From: an uncultured Christensenellaceae bacterium
Lineage (GTDB): Bacteria > Bacillota > Clostridia > Christensenellales > Borkfalkiaceae
DNA length: 28,217 nt
Reading direction: 5' to 3'
Assembly: GCA_910588615.1 (NCBI GenBank)
Contig: CAJUOI010000001.1
Location: forward strand, 1-28,217
In this document: piece after piece, positions 7,310-16,300 of the stretch
Position numbering within the stretch: position 1 is the stretch's first letter
Layout: the number at the start of each line of letters is the position of its first letter
Notes under the pieces: generated by a model
Seen by the model: only the letters and a program-made list of their open reading frames with translations
Told to the model about the DNA's origin: nothing
The model's database searches: none
Program-made: the position numbers and the translations under genes

Positions 7310-9844
7310 ATGAACAATGCAAGGAAAGTCGCATTAACGAAGTACGGAGTCGAATTAAACGGAACATACGAAGTGCTTTTATGCGGCTCTCTCTTTTATT
7401 TCCGTCTGCCCAGAGCGGTGTGGAAGGATCGCATCGAAAAGTTAAAACGCGCGGGGTATAACTGCGTAGATGTATATTTTCCCTGGAACTATCATGAGCG
7501 CGAGGATGGTTCGTTCGATTTTACGGGCGAGCGCGACGTGCGCTGTTTTCTCGAAGAGTTAAAAGCGGCGGGTATTTACGTGATCGCGCGCCCCGGCCCT
7601 TATATCTGTTCGGAGTGGAACGGCGGGGCGCTTCCCGCGCGCCTGCTCGAATCGGGAAAACCGATCCGTTGCGACGATCCCGCTTTCCTTGCCGAAACCC
7701 AAAAGTGGTATCGGGCGGTTTTAAAAGAGATCGCGCCGTTTACCTATCCGTGCGGGGGGAGCGTAATTCTTTTGCAAATCGAGAACGAGCTGGACTTTTT
7801 CGATTGTCCCGCCCCCGAGGCATACATAGGCAAGCTCTATGAAATCGCACGCGAAACGATAGGCGATATCCCCGCGTTCTGCTGTGCGGGTCAGTTCGAC
7901 GTGACGCGCGCGGGCGGATTTGCAAACGGTCTCAACGCCACGCTCAACTGCTATCCCGACAGCTTCGACGCCGCGTTCGATAAGGAGTTACACGCCTACG
8001 GGCTGCGGTTCGCCGAGCTCGGTAAGCCTTTGCTCGTTTCGGAAACCAACCGCGATCATTTCCTGCTGCGCAGGGAGCTTTCGTGCGGGGCGAAGCTGTT
8101 GGGCGCGTACAATCAGGTCGCGGGCGTTAATTTCGAATACTATCAAGCCGTGAACAACTGGGGCTCGCCCGACGCGCTTCTTGCAACGCTCTACGATTTC
8201 TGGTCGCTCATCGACGTTGCGGGAAATTACCGCGAGGAAGCGCTCGAAGCCGTTTTGTTTTCGGCGTTTTTAAAGACGGCGGGGCAGGCTCTCTCCCGCG
8301 CTCTTCCGAGCAAAGAGAGCGTCGTACCCGATTGTTGTTCGTTTACGACAACGGAAGAGGGCTTGCGCGTTCTGGAATTTGAAGGCGGCGGCGCGGCGGT
8401 CTGCGCGCCCAACTTTTCGGAAACGGGTAAAATTCGATTTGCTTATCGCGGCAGGTCGGTCGAGGCGGAGGTTCCGTTCGGTCGCGCGCCGTTCTTCCTG
8501 TTCGATTACGATTTATCGCCGATAGGAATTCCCGCCCGTATCACGCGCGCCACGGCGGAACCGATTCGCGCGGCGGCAAACGAGATCGTATTTTATGCGG
8601 AAGGGGATAAACCGCTTGCGGGGCTCGATTTCGGCGGCGGGGAAGAGCTGTTCGAAAAGGACGGCGTTTCGCACGGCGTTGCCGTTCGTTTCGTAAACAG
8701 AGCGCAGGCGATCGCCCTGCTCACAAAGGACGCACCGATCGAAATAAAAGAATATTCCGAAAGACCGATAACGGGCTTTTATCGCGCCGAGCTTCCTCAA
8801 ATGCGAAATCTTCCCGTAACGGTAAATACGAATTTCGGCGAACTGCATATCAACGAAGGGGCGGCGGAATATACCTTGCAGCTCCCCGTCGGGCAAGAAC
8901 TGTTCGCGGAACACCCTTGCGACCTCATAAAGGTAGAAGCGGAGGGCTTGAACGGGGATATGTATTACGCGGACGGCAGAGATATCGTGTTGCCCGCTTC
9001 CAAAGACGGCGCGTATAAAGTGACGGCGGAGAAATGGGGACACAGCAATTTCGACGATTCGCAGTCGCCCGCGCTTCGCATTTCCTGCAAAAAGGGCGTA
9101 ACCTCGTTCGGCGCGGTTACGAAAAAACAGATCGTACAGCGGTGCGACTTCGAGCTTTTAGACGAATATGGTACGGATACACTTCAAGAAACGAAGCGTT
9201 TCCCCGTGCGTTTGGGCGTGGACAAATGGAATTCCACAAGAAAGCCCGTGATTTGCGCCTACTCCTTCCCCGTAACGCGGGAGAGCGAGCGACTGATTCT
9301 GAAAACGACCGAAAAGACCGACGTCGCCGTTTATCTCGACGGCGCGATTCTGGGCGAGTGCGATTTCGCAACGTTCGAATTGACGAAATATATCAAACGG
9401 GGCGAAACCCGCCGCGTTACGCTTGTTTATCGCAAACGCGTCTGGACGCAGGACGTGGAAAAAATTACCGTTCTGCATATCAACGTCATCGTGCCCGTAA
9501 AAATCCGCGCGCTCACGAACGCCGAAACGATTTGCATTTCGGGCAGGGGAGAGGGCGTAACGCTTCCCTTGTCTGTGCAAAAACACGCGGCGCTGTGTGT
9601 TCGTATCGACGAAGAGAAAGAGGGACGTATTTTATTCGAGGGAAAGAACGTGAAGCTCACGTGCGTCGTCGGCGGCAGAGTCGTGGGCAGGCTGATCGTA
9701 AATTGGGATCACGCGCCTGCGTTGCACGGCGGGGAATTCCCCGAGCTGTATTGGTGTCACGCATGGAAGGGCGAGCTGTTCATCTATGCGGAAGCACTGG
9801 GCGAGGGCGCCTGTCTGACGGGTGCAAAGTTCCTTTCGGCGTAA
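7310..9844 (+). CDS. Cytoplasmic GH35 beta-galactosidase
   Basis: 844 residues, ATG at 7310 preceded by GGGAG with 8-base spacing; no signal peptide, so intracellular. The N-terminal half is a GH35 (clan GH-A) barrel: 'CGSLFYFRLPRAVWKDRI' (25-42), 'PWNYHE' (58-63), 'RPGPYICSEWNGGALP' (94-109). The active-site motif 'LLQIENE' places the acid/base at E160, preceded by N159. 'LLVSETNRD' gives the likely nucleophile E245. The C-terminal half carries beta-sandwich segments, including 'WGHSNFDDSQSPAL', typical of GH35 jelly-roll domains. GH35 enzymes release terminal beta-linked galactose. As first gene before a sugar transporter and a galactanase-like enzyme, it probably trims imported galacto-oligosaccharides. 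Linkage preference cannot be read from sequence. Confidence 0.92.
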   Translation: MNNARKVALTKYGVELNGTYEVLLCGSLFYFRLPRAVWKDRIEKLKRAGYNCVDVYFPWNYHEREDGSFDFTGERDVRCFLEELKAAGIYVIARPGPYICSEWNGGALPARLLESGKPIRCDDPAFLAETQKWYRAVLKEIAPFTYPCGGSVILLQIENELDFFDCPAPEAYIGKLYEIARETIGDIPAFCCAGQFDVTRAGGFANGLNATLNCYPDSFDAAFDKELHAYGLRFAELGKPLLVSETNRDHFLLRRELSCGAKLLGAYNQVAGVNFEYYQAVNNWGSPDALLATLYDFWSLIDVAGNYREEALEAVLFSAFLKTAGQALSRALPSKESVVPDCCSFTTTEEGLRVLEFEGGGAAVCAPNFSETGKIRFAYRGRSVEAEVPFGRAPFFLFDYDLSPIGIPARITRATAEPIRAAANEIVFYAEGDKPLAGLDFGGGEELFEKDGVSHGVAVRFVNRAQAIALLTKDAPIEIKEYSERPITGFYRAELPQMRNLPVTVNTNFGELHINEGAAEYTLQLPVGQELFAEHPCDLIKVEAEGLNGDMYYADGRDIVLPASKDGAYKVTAEKWGHSNFDDSQSPALRISCKKGVTSFGAVTKKQIVQRCDFELLDEYGTDTLQETKRFPVRLGVDKWNSTRKPVICAYSFPVTRESERLILKTTEKTDVAVYLDGAILGECDFATFELTKYIKRGETRRVTLVYRKRVWTQDVEKITVLHINVIVPVKIRALTNAETICISGRGEGVTLPLSVQKHAALCVRIDEEKEGRILFEGKNVKLTCVVGGRVVGRLIVNWDHAPALHGGEFPELYWCHAWKGELFIYAEALGEGACLTGAKFLSA

Positions 9845-9899
9845 GGCTGTGACGGGGAAACCCGTAAGAATATAATAAAAAATAAAAATGAAAAATTTC

Positions 9900-9905
9900 A
9901 GGAGG
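9900..9905 (+). promoter_or_regulatory. Ribosome binding site fixing the start of the solute-binding lipoprotein
   Basis: A perfect AGGAGG lies 6 bases before ATG 9912. The upstream in-frame ATG at 9888 has no such site, so 9912 is the start. Confidence 0.85.
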
Positions 9906-9911
9906 AAAAGT

Positions 9912-11324
9912 ATGAGAGCAAAAAAGGCAGTGGCAGTGGCGGCGGCAGCTTTGATGGCGGCGTCGGCGGTAGGAGCGCTTGCGGGGTGCGGCGGAGATCC
10001 CGAGCATACGATCGAAATACTCTTGCTTGCCAACAACAACGAAACGGCGTTTTACCGCGAATATTTTAAGGAAATGGAAGAAACGCTGTTGGAAGAAACG
10101 GGCGTAAAGTACAAGATCAATTTCCGCGGTCAACAGGAAGGTCCTTATAAGGATCAGTTGGGATCGGCGGTTCAGCGCGATTCTCTGCCCGATATCTTCT
10201 ACCTTCGCCCCAACGAAATTCTGCAATATAAGGATAAGATCGCCAATTTGCAAAGCTATGCGGACGGCGCGGGCGCGGAATATGCGGATTTAAGCGACGT
10301 TCACGAAACCGCGCTCAACATGTATCGCTTCAATCCCCAAACGGGCACGCTCGGCAATCCCGAGGACGATTTATATGCGTTCCCCAAGGATTTGAGCTCG
10401 CAACAGCTCGGTTACAACAGAAAGCAAGTCGAAAAATACCAAACGTACATCAAGGAGGCGGGTCTTAAACTTCCTTGGGAAATGGATTGGGAAACCGAAA
10501 CCTATACCTGGAACGAATATCTTACGATGTGCAAGACGATAGCGGATCACGCGGAATCGGGCACTTATGCCGCCTGCGACGTTCCCTCGATCGAAATTCT
10601 CGCTCATTCGTTCGGCGGGGAGCTTATCGATCTTTCGGAAGGAAGAACGAACGGGAAAATAAACAGTCTTACGGAAGGCGCGGTTCAACAGGCAATCGAA
10701 TATCAGGCAAGACTGATCGATTGCGGCGCGGCGGATTATAAGAGGGCTACTTATTCCAATTTCAGCGCGGGCAGAGTTTGCTTCTACGGACTCGTGGGCT
10801 CGTGGGAAATCGGCGAATACAACAATAACCCCAGTCTCGGAAAAGGTAACTGGGAGGTTATGCCCTGGCCCACGGTCGACGGCGGCACGGAATGGGCGGG
10901 CACCATTACCTCGGCGGGCTACGTTGTTTCCAAAAAATGCGCCTCGATGGCAAAGGGCGACATTGCAAAGCGCATCGCGATCTCCTTCATGTCCAGCTAT
11001 ACGCAGAATAAACTCGTAAGAGATTCGCAAATTTCCCTTCCGCTCCTGAAAAGCTGGGAGGAGGATTATAAGAGCTCCGAGAACGATTCCGTTTATTCGC
11101 CTGCTTCCCGCGGCGTTTATCTCGACGTAATCAGCGGCAAGCACGGCTTCTTCCCCGCGGAATATTCCACGTACGACAGCGTATGGATCGATCAATTCAA
11201 CACCCCGCTCGAAGTTATGTGGAACGAAGGCAAGGGCAAAGCGCTTGCTAAATACAATTCTACCGATTGGGCGGCAACGCAGAGCACCATGCAGCAATAT
11301 TACGACCGTACGAAAAATAATTAA
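9912..11324 (+). CDS. ABC transporter sugar-binding lipoprotein (family 1 solute-binding protein)
   Basis: 470 residues from ATG 9912. The N-terminus is a lipoprotein signal: 'MRAKK', a hydrophobic Ala-rich core, and lipobox 'LAGC' with lipidation at C26. The mature part has the features of extracellular sugar-binding proteins: 'DSLPDIFYLRPNEIL' and a conserved C-terminal lobe with 'STYDSVWIDQFNTPLEVMW'. It would be tethered outside the membrane and deliver oligosaccharides to the two permeases encoded next. It follows the GH35 gene by 67 bases and precedes the first permease by 11, as in a single operon. A small stem-loop (ACGGG / CCCGT, 9852-9865) in the gap might tune relative expression. 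The ligand is inferred to be galactose- or arabinose-containing oligosaccharide from the neighbouring enzymes. Confidence 0.9.
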   Translation: MRAKKAVAVAAAALMAASAVGALAGCGGDPEHTIEILLLANNNETAFYREYFKEMEETLLEETGVKYKINFRGQQEGPYKDQLGSAVQRDSLPDIFYLRPNEILQYKDKIANLQSYADGAGAEYADLSDVHETALNMYRFNPQTGTLGNPEDDLYAFPKDLSSQQLGYNRKQVEKYQTYIKEAGLKLPWEMDWETETYTWNEYLTMCKTIADHAESGTYAACDVPSIEILAHSFGGELIDLSEGRTNGKINSLTEGAVQQAIEYQARLIDCGAADYKRATYSNFSAGRVCFYGLVGSWEIGEYNNNPSLGKGNWEVMPWPTVDGGTEWAGTITSAGYVVSKKCASMAKGDIAKRIAISFMSSYTQNKLVRDSQISLPLLKSWEEDYKSSENDSVYSPASRGVYLDVISGKHGFFPAEYSTYDSVWIDQFNTPLEVMWNEGKGKALAKYNSTDWAATQSTMQQYYDRTKNN

Positions 11325-11335
11325 AGGAGCAGGGT

Positions 11336-12322
11336 ATGGAAGCGAATCACGTTGAAAATGCAGGGAACGCGGAAAACGTAAGTTCCGTACCGAGCGTTCC
11401 CGTCGTCGAAGCAGGAAATAAGACCAAAAAACCCATGGGTATGGGCGCGAGCTTAAAGCGAACCGAAAATATTCTCGGCTGGGTGTATATTTCACCCATG
11501 GTGATCGGGCTTTTGGTATTTACCGCAATTCCGATCATCATGTCGATTATGGCAATGTTCTACCAGTGGGATAAATCGCTGCTTTTATTCGAGTCGAAGT
11601 TTGTCGGCTTCGATAACATCAAGTCGATTTTCGGCGGGCTGGATTCGGCCACGTATTGGAAGGCGTTCGGCAACACCTGGAAGTTTGCGCTTCAACTTCC
11701 GTTGGGCATGATCATCGGGCTGTTTCTTGCCCTTGCCATGAACCGCGATATGAAAGGGGTGCAGGCGTTCCGCGTCATCTATTACATCCCGGGCGTCATG
11801 AGCGTCGTTGCCGTTACGATCGTATGGCAGAACATGTTTAACCTCGATGGCTACATAAACGCACTGCTCGGTTCGAACATGGATTGGCTGAAAGACGATT
11901 TCGGCATTACCTTCGTCGTCAACCTTCTGCTCATCTGGAAGGGCGTAGGCTATACAACGCTTATGTTTATCGCCGGTTTGCAATCGGTATCCACCGATCA
12001 GATCGAAGCGGCGAAGATTGACGGGGCGAACAGCTGGACGATTTTAATTAAAATCACGTTGCCCGCGCTCTATCCCATCATCTTTTATCTGTTCGTAACG
12101 GGCTTGATGGGCGCGATGCAGATCTTTAACGAACCGTTTATTCTTGCCAAATACGGCATCGATAACAACGCCATGACGACGGTTTCGTTCGTAAACTACT
12201 ACTTCAATCAGCCGGGCGGATTAGGGCTTGCGTCCGTAGGCGCCTGGGTGCTTGCGATCATCATCTTTATTCTTACGGCAATTCAGATGCTTGTCGATAA
12301 AAAAATGAGGGGGGATTATTGA
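11336..12322 (+). CDS. Sugar ABC transporter permease, MsmF/UgpA-like
   Basis: 328 residues; ATG 11336 follows AAAGGAG (11323-11329), which overlaps the stop of the lipoprotein gene. A hydrophilic N-terminal extension of about 45 residues is followed by six predicted membrane segments. The cytoplasmic EAA loop is clear: 'IEAAKIDGANSW' (about 223-234) with G230 and 'LP' at 242-243, the contact site for the ATPase. This is one of two membrane subunits of a CUT1-type oligosaccharide importer. No ATPase gene is present in the window. In many Bacillota such importers share an MsmK-type ATPase encoded elsewhere, which is the likely case here. Confidence 0.93.
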   Translation: MEANHVENAGNAENVSSVPSVPVVEAGNKTKKPMGMGASLKRTENILGWVYISPMVIGLLVFTAIPIIMSIMAMFYQWDKSLLLFESKFVGFDNIKSIFGGLDSATYWKAFGNTWKFALQLPLGMIIGLFLALAMNRDMKGVQAFRVIYYIPGVMSVVAVTIVWQNMFNLDGYINALLGSNMDWLKDDFGITFVVNLLLIWKGVGYTTLMFIAGLQSVSTDQIEAAKIDGANSWTILIKITLPALYPIIFYLFVTGLMGAMQIFNEPFILAKYGIDNNAMTTVSFVNYYFNQPGGLGLASVGAWVLAIIIFILTAIQMLVDKKMRGDY

Positions 12323-12324
12323 TC

Positions 12325-13245
12325 ATGGAAAATCAAGAAGCTTTGCGTCAAACGAATATTCCCCAAGTTCAACCGATGAGCGAAAAGAACAAGCATATAA
12401 ACCGCAGAAAGCTGATTATGAATATCGTTGTAACGGTATTGCTTTCGCTCGGTTCGGTGATCATGCTCTTCCCGTTCCTGTGGATGTTGCTCGCCACCTT
12501 AAAGCCGGGCTACGAAATTTACAGCGGCGATCTGTTCCCGCACGAGTGGACGTTTGCGGGATATAAGGAAATGTGGACAGAATGCGGCTATATGATGGAG
12601 GGCGGCATCATCCGCGGCTTTGTCAACAGCATTGTAACGACCGTCCCCGTCGTGTTGGTGCAGATTATTGTTTCGGCGTTTGCCGCTTATGCGTTTGCAA
12701 AGCTGAACTTCGTGGGAAAGAACGTTATGTTCCTTATCTTCCTCGGCACGATGGCGATTCCCTTTGCGGTAATCATGTTGCCGCAGGCTTGGTTATACGG
12801 TCGTATGGGGCTTACGAACGGGCCGCTTGCCGTAATCATTCCCAAATTCTTCGGATCGATCGGTACGGTGTTCTTTCTCCGTCAGTTCCTGTTTGGAATT
12901 CCCGACAGTATTTCGGAGGCGGCGCGTCTTGACGGCGCAGGCTATACGCGGACGTTTATTTCGATTATTCTTCCGCTCATCATGCCCGCGCTCGCAACGC
13001 AGGGGATCCTGTCGTTCATCGGAAACTGGAACGACTTCCTCGGTCCCATGCTCTTCATCGGCGACGTGAACTGGAAAACGCTTCCCTTGCTCGTAAACGA
13101 CTTGAACGGCGCGGGCGGACAAATGGAGTACGTGCCCCGCGCATTGGCGGCTTCGCTCGTATCGCTCGTTCCCATCGTTATCGTGTTTGCGGCATTCCAG
13201 AAGAAGATTATCGGTTCCATCGTGTTCTCGGCAGTAAAAGGTTAA
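12325..13245 (+). CDS. Sugar ABC transporter permease, MsmG/UgpE-like
   Basis: 306 residues from ATG 12325, two bases after the stop of the first permease. The frame also allows TTG at 12319, but ATG 12325 is better placed behind the AGGGGGG tract at about 12308-12314. There are six predicted membrane segments and the EAA loop 'SEAARLDGAGYTRTF' (197-211) with 'LP' at 216-217. It pairs with the preceding permease to form the membrane channel of the importer. A very stable hairpin follows its stop codon and separates the transporter genes from the secreted enzyme gene. Confidence 0.93.
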   Translation: MENQEALRQTNIPQVQPMSEKNKHINRRKLIMNIVVTVLLSLGSVIMLFPFLWMLLATLKPGYEIYSGDLFPHEWTFAGYKEMWTECGYMMEGGIIRGFVNSIVTTVPVVLVQIIVSAFAAYAFAKLNFVGKNVMFLIFLGTMAIPFAVIMLPQAWLYGRMGLTNGPLAVIIPKFFGSIGTVFFLRQFLFGIPDSISEAARLDGAGYTRTFISIILPLIMPALATQGILSFIGNWNDFLGPMLFIGDVNWKTLPLLVNDLNGAGGQMEYVPRALAASLVSLVPIVIVFAAFQKKIIGSIVFSAVKG

Positions 13246-13254
13246 TGCAATCGT

Positions 13255-13278
13255 CCGCCGGCGGGTTTCCGCCGGCGG
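13255..13278 (+). other. GC-rich intercistronic hairpin after the permease genes
   Basis: The self-complementary 10-mer CCGCCGGCGG occurs twice around a GTTT loop, giving a perfect 10-bp GC-only stem. No T-run follows, so it is not a classical terminator. It more likely protects or sets the 3' end of a processed transporter mRNA, or reduces readthrough. A second hairpin (TGCGGA / TCCGCA, 13291-13306) follows. Confidence 0.6.
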
Positions 13279-13349
13279 TGCGGCACATAATGCGGAGATA
13301 TCCGCAGCAAGCTAATATTCGATAAGTAAATGATAAGAGGAGAAAATAA

Positions 13350-16300
13350 ATGCGAAAAAAGTTTATGAAATGGAAGAGGGCCACGGCGATCGCCACGGGC
13401 GTCATGCTCGTTGCGGCGTCGACGGCGGGCGGTATCGCCTCGCTTCCCTCGTGGGCGGCGTCGTACGGCAACGAATATAATCTCGACGTTGCGAACGCGT
13501 TTCAGGAGTTTGACGGGTGGGGGCTTTCTCTTTCCTGGTGGGCTACCGAAATCGGCGACTGGACGAGACAGGGCTCGAGCGGAATGCAGAAGCGCGAGGA
13601 GGTAATGGAGGCGATCTACGGCAACAGCGGATTGAACCTCAACATTGCCCGTTACAACGTGGGCGGCGGAGACGATCCCTCGCACACGCACATGACAGAC
13701 GACAGAAACACGCCCGGTTGGCGCGGCGCGACCAAATCGACCGCCACCGACCCGAGCGGCAACGAGTATACGACCTATACGGCAAACGAAAATTATTACT
13801 TTACGGAGAGCGACGGCAGCACAATCGATTGGCAGAACACGCCCGATTGGCGGCAGCTGTGGGTGCTCGATTGGATTCAGTCCAACCGCGACGACGTGCT
13901 CACCGAGTACTATTCCAACTCGCCTCCCTATTGGATGACGAATTCGGGGTGCACCTCGGGCGGCGTGAAAACGGACAGTGATTTAAAGGATAATTTGTAC
14001 GGCAGCGACAAATACGGCAACACAGACCGCGGACTTCCCAACGAGAACCTACCCGAGGGGAATAATCAGCTGTTCGTAGAGTACCTGTTGGACGTGTACG
14101 AATATCTCACGTCGCAGGGTTTTACGTTCGAGAACATTCAGCCATTTAACGAGTCGAGCTCCAACTATTGGTATTGGGGCGCGAACGGCGACCAAGAGGG
14201 CTGCCACTTCTCCGCGCAGCAGCAGATCGAAATTCTGCACCTGCTCGATTTGGAGATGCAAAAGCGCGGTATTGACGCCGCATACAACTTCGGCGACGAG
14301 ACGAATACGGGCTATGCGACCGATCAATACAAACGTGCGAGACGGGAAACGACGAGCGACGGCACGAGCGGCATAGACGTCGTGAACGGCGCAAGCAGAC
14401 TGACCTATCACATTTATTCGTACGATATCAACGGCGCGCAGCAAATGTACCGCAACGCGCATCAAAACGGACAGGAGATCTACATGTCCGAAATCTGCTT
14501 TACCGAAGGCTCCGAGTACAATCCCGACGCAATGGATACGGGCTTTAAATATACGCAGAGCATTCTCGATACCGTGAAGTACGGCGGCGTGGACGCGTAC
14601 GTGTTCTGGCAGGGCGTCGAGGACATGGTCGGGCAGATCAAGAGCGGTACCAACTACGGTCTTATCCAGGGCGTTTACTATACGCAGGCGGAAGCCGAGG
14701 CGCAGGGCACCGACCTTGCGGCAATGGGGCTTAACTATCAGGACTTCGTGCTCTCCAAGGCGTACTACATGAGCGGTCAGTATACGAAGTATATCAATCA
14801 AGGATATACGATCGTAGATATCGACGACGACGGTTCGATGGCGGCGATCTCTCCCGACGGAAATACGCTCGTCGTGATCAAGCAGAATAAAAACAGCGAC
14901 GCCGATTCGTTCAAACTGAATCTGGGCGGATTCAAGGCAAGCTCGGTGGAGAAAATTTACACCGATAAAACGCACAACTGGGCGAAGGAAGCCGTTTCTA
15001 CCGACGGCGATTCGTTGATCGACACGGTGGGCGGATCTTCCGTTACCACGTATGTGATTCACGGTTCGCGCACGGGCAGAGCGGGATATTTTATCGACGA
15101 CTCGTGGGCGACCGAAATGAAAACGGTTGCGGATATCGAAGCGAAGCTTACAGAACTCGGCGAAACGGAGCAATTCTATGCAACCTATTCGATCGACGCT
15201 CATGATTGCAGTAAAAACAGCCATTTCGGCTCGTCTTATACCAATCAAGAAAAGTACATGGCGTTCCGCTTCAAGGGCACGGGTTTCGCGCTCACTTTCC
15301 CGCAGAAGAGCGATTCCGGCGAGATCGCAATTTGGATTGACAAGCCGCTCGCCGAAGCGGAAACCGCAAGCGTGAATTTAAAGTCCGATACCGCCGTTTA
15401 TAAGGGAATCGTATATTCTACGGAGGAGCTTGCGGACGGTTGGCATACCGTATACGTAAAATCGATTGCGGGTAAATACGTCAACTTCGACGGTGCGTTT
15501 ATCTATACGGCGAAGGACGCGGCGGTAAGCAATAAAGCGCTGAATCTTTTAAATGTGGCAGGGTTGGACGGTCGGGTGAAGTTCGACTACATTGCAGAGG
15601 GCTACGACGGCTACGAAATCTTTGCGGAAACGCGCGTTTCGGGCGGCGACTGGGTGCGCGGAGAAACCGCTTTAACGGGCGGCAACGCAACCGTTTCGGT
15701 GAACGGCGACCGCGCGCAGCTCCGTCTGGTAGCGGTAAAGGACGACGAGGCGATATATTCGCCCGTTCAGGTTGCGGATATCTTAACGTCGACCGACGGC
15801 GTGCTCTATTTCGTTGACAGCGGCACGTCGGCTACCGCTTCGTTGAGTACAGGCGCGGTGTTGGGCGAGTTGCAGAGCGCTTCCGATATGAAGTTCGGTG
15901 TTGATCCCTTCTCGGGCGTGAGCTGGGGGTACACAAACACATTAAAGAGCGGCGTAACGACGGCGGGCTATTACGGCTCGGACGAAGCGATGACCTCGAT
16001 GATGGCGCTCGAAAACGTGAACGAAAAGTCGCTCGAATATCAATTCACGATTCCCGCGGCGGGCACCTATAAGGTTGCGCTCGGCTTCTTCGGCGGCGGC
16101 AGCAGCTGGGGGTCGAGAGCTGCGGATATCACCGTAAACAAGCAAACAAAGAGCATTACGCTCAACGAGCAGACTTATACGGCGGAATCCTTCACGGTGA
16201 CAACTACGCAGGCGAACGAGAGTCTCACCGTTTCGGTAACGAATAATTCGGGCAATACCTTTCTTTCGCTCATTGCGATTACGGAAGAGGGCGTAAAACT

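Noticed and set aside
9034..9852. A 272-codon open frame on the plus strand overlapping GH35
   Set aside because: It is a frame shadow within the GH35 C-terminal half, Arg-rich and without a family match; the GH35 frame is continuous through it.
9846..9880. A promoter between GH35 and the lipoprotein gene
   Set aside because: A TATAAT word occurs at 9871-9876, but no acceptable -35 box lies at the right distance.
9888..9911. Upstream ATG 9888 as start of the sugar-binding lipoprotein
   Set aside because: It has no ribosome binding site, while ATG 9912 follows AGGAGG at 6 bases and gives a normal lipoprotein signal.
10371..11495. A 374-codon open frame on the minus strand
   Set aside because: It is antisense to the sugar-binding lipoprotein gene, which has clear family features; no ribosome binding site or domain supports the minus reading.
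14049..15248. A 399-codon open frame on the minus strand
   Set aside because: It lies opposite the GH30 catalytic domain with both catalytic motifs intact on the plus strand.
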